Shown one piece after another: positions 6,069 through 6,608 of a stretch of 6,608 nt of DNA. Made by a program: the position numbers and the translations under genes. The stretch covers positions 1 to 6,608 of the forward strand of contig JAAZEC010000198.1 in the NCBI GenBank assembly GCA_012512495.1, in the 5' to 3' direction. The stretch's first letter is position 1, and the number at the start of each line of letters is the position of its first letter. The stretch comes from Erysipelothrix sp. GTDB taxonomy: Bacteria; Bacillota_I; Bacilli_A; Erysipelotrichales; Erysipelotrichaceae. Below the pieces are notes generated by a model. It searched no databases, was not told where the DNA came from, and saw only the letters and a list, made by a program, of their open reading frames with translations.

Positions 6069-6608
6069 TCATTCTGCCTTCTGTGCCCTAACAGCATGCT
6101 TGCGTTCGTGGCTCTTTAAGTGCTTCTTACGAAGTCTAATCGCATCCGGAGTGACTTCCACCAGCTCATCATCCTTGATGAATTCGATAGCATTCTCCAG
6201 TGTCAAGACACGATGAGGAACAAGCTTCATCGCTTCATCGCGCCCATCCGAACGGATAGCTGTTCCCTTTTTATTCTTAGTCGGATTGATTTCCATGTCC
6301 ATATCACGAGCTGACTGACCTACAATCATGCCCTCATAGACCTCTGTTTGAGCCCCAATGAAGAAGGAACCACGTTCCTGCAAGTTGAAGATAGCATACG
6401 TCATGGCCGTACCATTTTCCGTGGAAATCATAGAACCAGATTCCCTCTCATCGATACTGCCCTTGAACTCTTCATAGTCATGGAACTGTCTGACCATCGT
6501 GCCCTCACCATGAGTATCATTAATGAACTCTGAGCGATAGCCTAATAGCCCTCTCGTAGGAACATGCCACTCCATGGTGGTCATTGAATTCTTCTCATCC
6601 ATGGTAAC
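6069..6608 (-). CDS. typA: Translational GTPase TypA/BipA, C-terminal part (cut by right edge)
   Basis: This is the C-terminal 179 residues of the ribosome-associated GTPase TypA (BipA), an EF-G-like factor linked to ribosome assembly and stress or cold growth. The frame is open to the window edge, so the true start and the GTPase domain are outside; the first methionine at 6602 is internal. Counting from that Met, VPTRGLLGYRSEF (14-26) is the hallmark of the EF-G domain V-like region. GAQTEVYEGMIVGQSARDMDMEINPTKNKKGTAIRSDGRDE (83-123), LVPHRVLTLENAIEFIKDDELVEVTP (126-151) and the basic tail IRLRKKHL (155-162) form the TypA-specific C-terminal domain that contacts the ribosome. The segments align throughout with E. 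coli BipA and no disruption is visible. The stop is TGA. tgt begins 39 bases downstream with its own promoter and no terminator between, so read-through is also possible. Confidence 0.97.
   Translation of the reverse strand, partial: VTMDEKNSMTTMEWHVPTRGLLGYRSEFINDTHGEGTMVRQFHDYEEFKGSIDERESGSMISTENGTAMTYAIFNLQERGSFFIGAQTEVYEGMIVGQSARDMDMEINPTKNKKGTAIRSDGRDEAMKLVPHRVLTLENAIEFIKDDELVEVTPDAIRLRKKHLKSHERKHAVRAQKAE

Noticed and set aside
6048..6071. Inverted repeat TGATTG/CAATCA around the tgt -35 as an operator
   Set aside because: Arms are only six bases with a 12-base spacer in an AT-rich region, so chance is likely.
1..6608. A Mollicutes-style code with TGA as tryptophan
   Set aside because: Tryptophan codons checked in the transporter and tgt are TGG, and TGA terminates typA at the expected C-terminus.

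Overview
The window looks like ordinary chromosome from a low-to-moderate GC Gram-positive bacterium (Bacillota). Supporting signs are strong GGAGG-type ribosome binding sites, TATAAT-like promoters, a short MKK-type lipoprotein signal and Bacillota-like protein sequences. An Erysipelotrichia-like or related lineage is possible, but I cannot place it further from sequence alone. The code is standard: tryptophan is TGG where I checked, and TGA ends typA. No mobile element, CRISPR array, tRNA or rRNA was seen. No stretch over 300 bases lacks a gene; the longest gap is 872-1121.

Layout, left to right. 1-871 (-) is the N-terminal 290 residues of a major facilitator superfamily transporter that runs off the left edge. 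872-1121 is a divergent regulatory gap with a promoter on each strand, a 7-5-7 palindrome and a leader hairpin. 1122-1607 (+) is a cytosolic cyclophilin-type peptidyl-prolyl isomerase, followed by an intrinsic terminator. 1692-2075 (-) is a small unidentified lipoprotein. 2194-3489 (-) is one reading frame that fuses a BCP-type peroxiredoxin to an aldo/keto reductase, with a terminator just past its stop. 3523-3846 (-) is a small multi-pass membrane protein of unknown function. 3862-4884 (-) is queA and 4884-6029 (-) is tgt. 6069-6608 (-) is the C-terminal part of typA/bipA, cut by the right edge.

How the genes work together. tgt and queA overlap by one base and encode consecutive steps of queuosine tRNA modification: Tgt exchanges the anticodon guanine for preQ1, and QueA then builds epoxyqueuosine. 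They are in the opposite order from the familiar queA-tgt arrangement. The small membrane protein follows queA by 15 bases and is probably cotranscribed. The peroxiredoxin-reductase fusion has its own extended -10 promoter and its own terminator, so it is probably a separable stress or detoxification unit.

The two most interesting points are the peroxiredoxin/aldo-keto reductase fusion and the tgt start region. The tgt region has no Shine-Dalgarno sequence, and an extended -10 element lies exactly six bases before the ATG, which suggests a leaderless mRNA. I did not find a convincing wholly new system.
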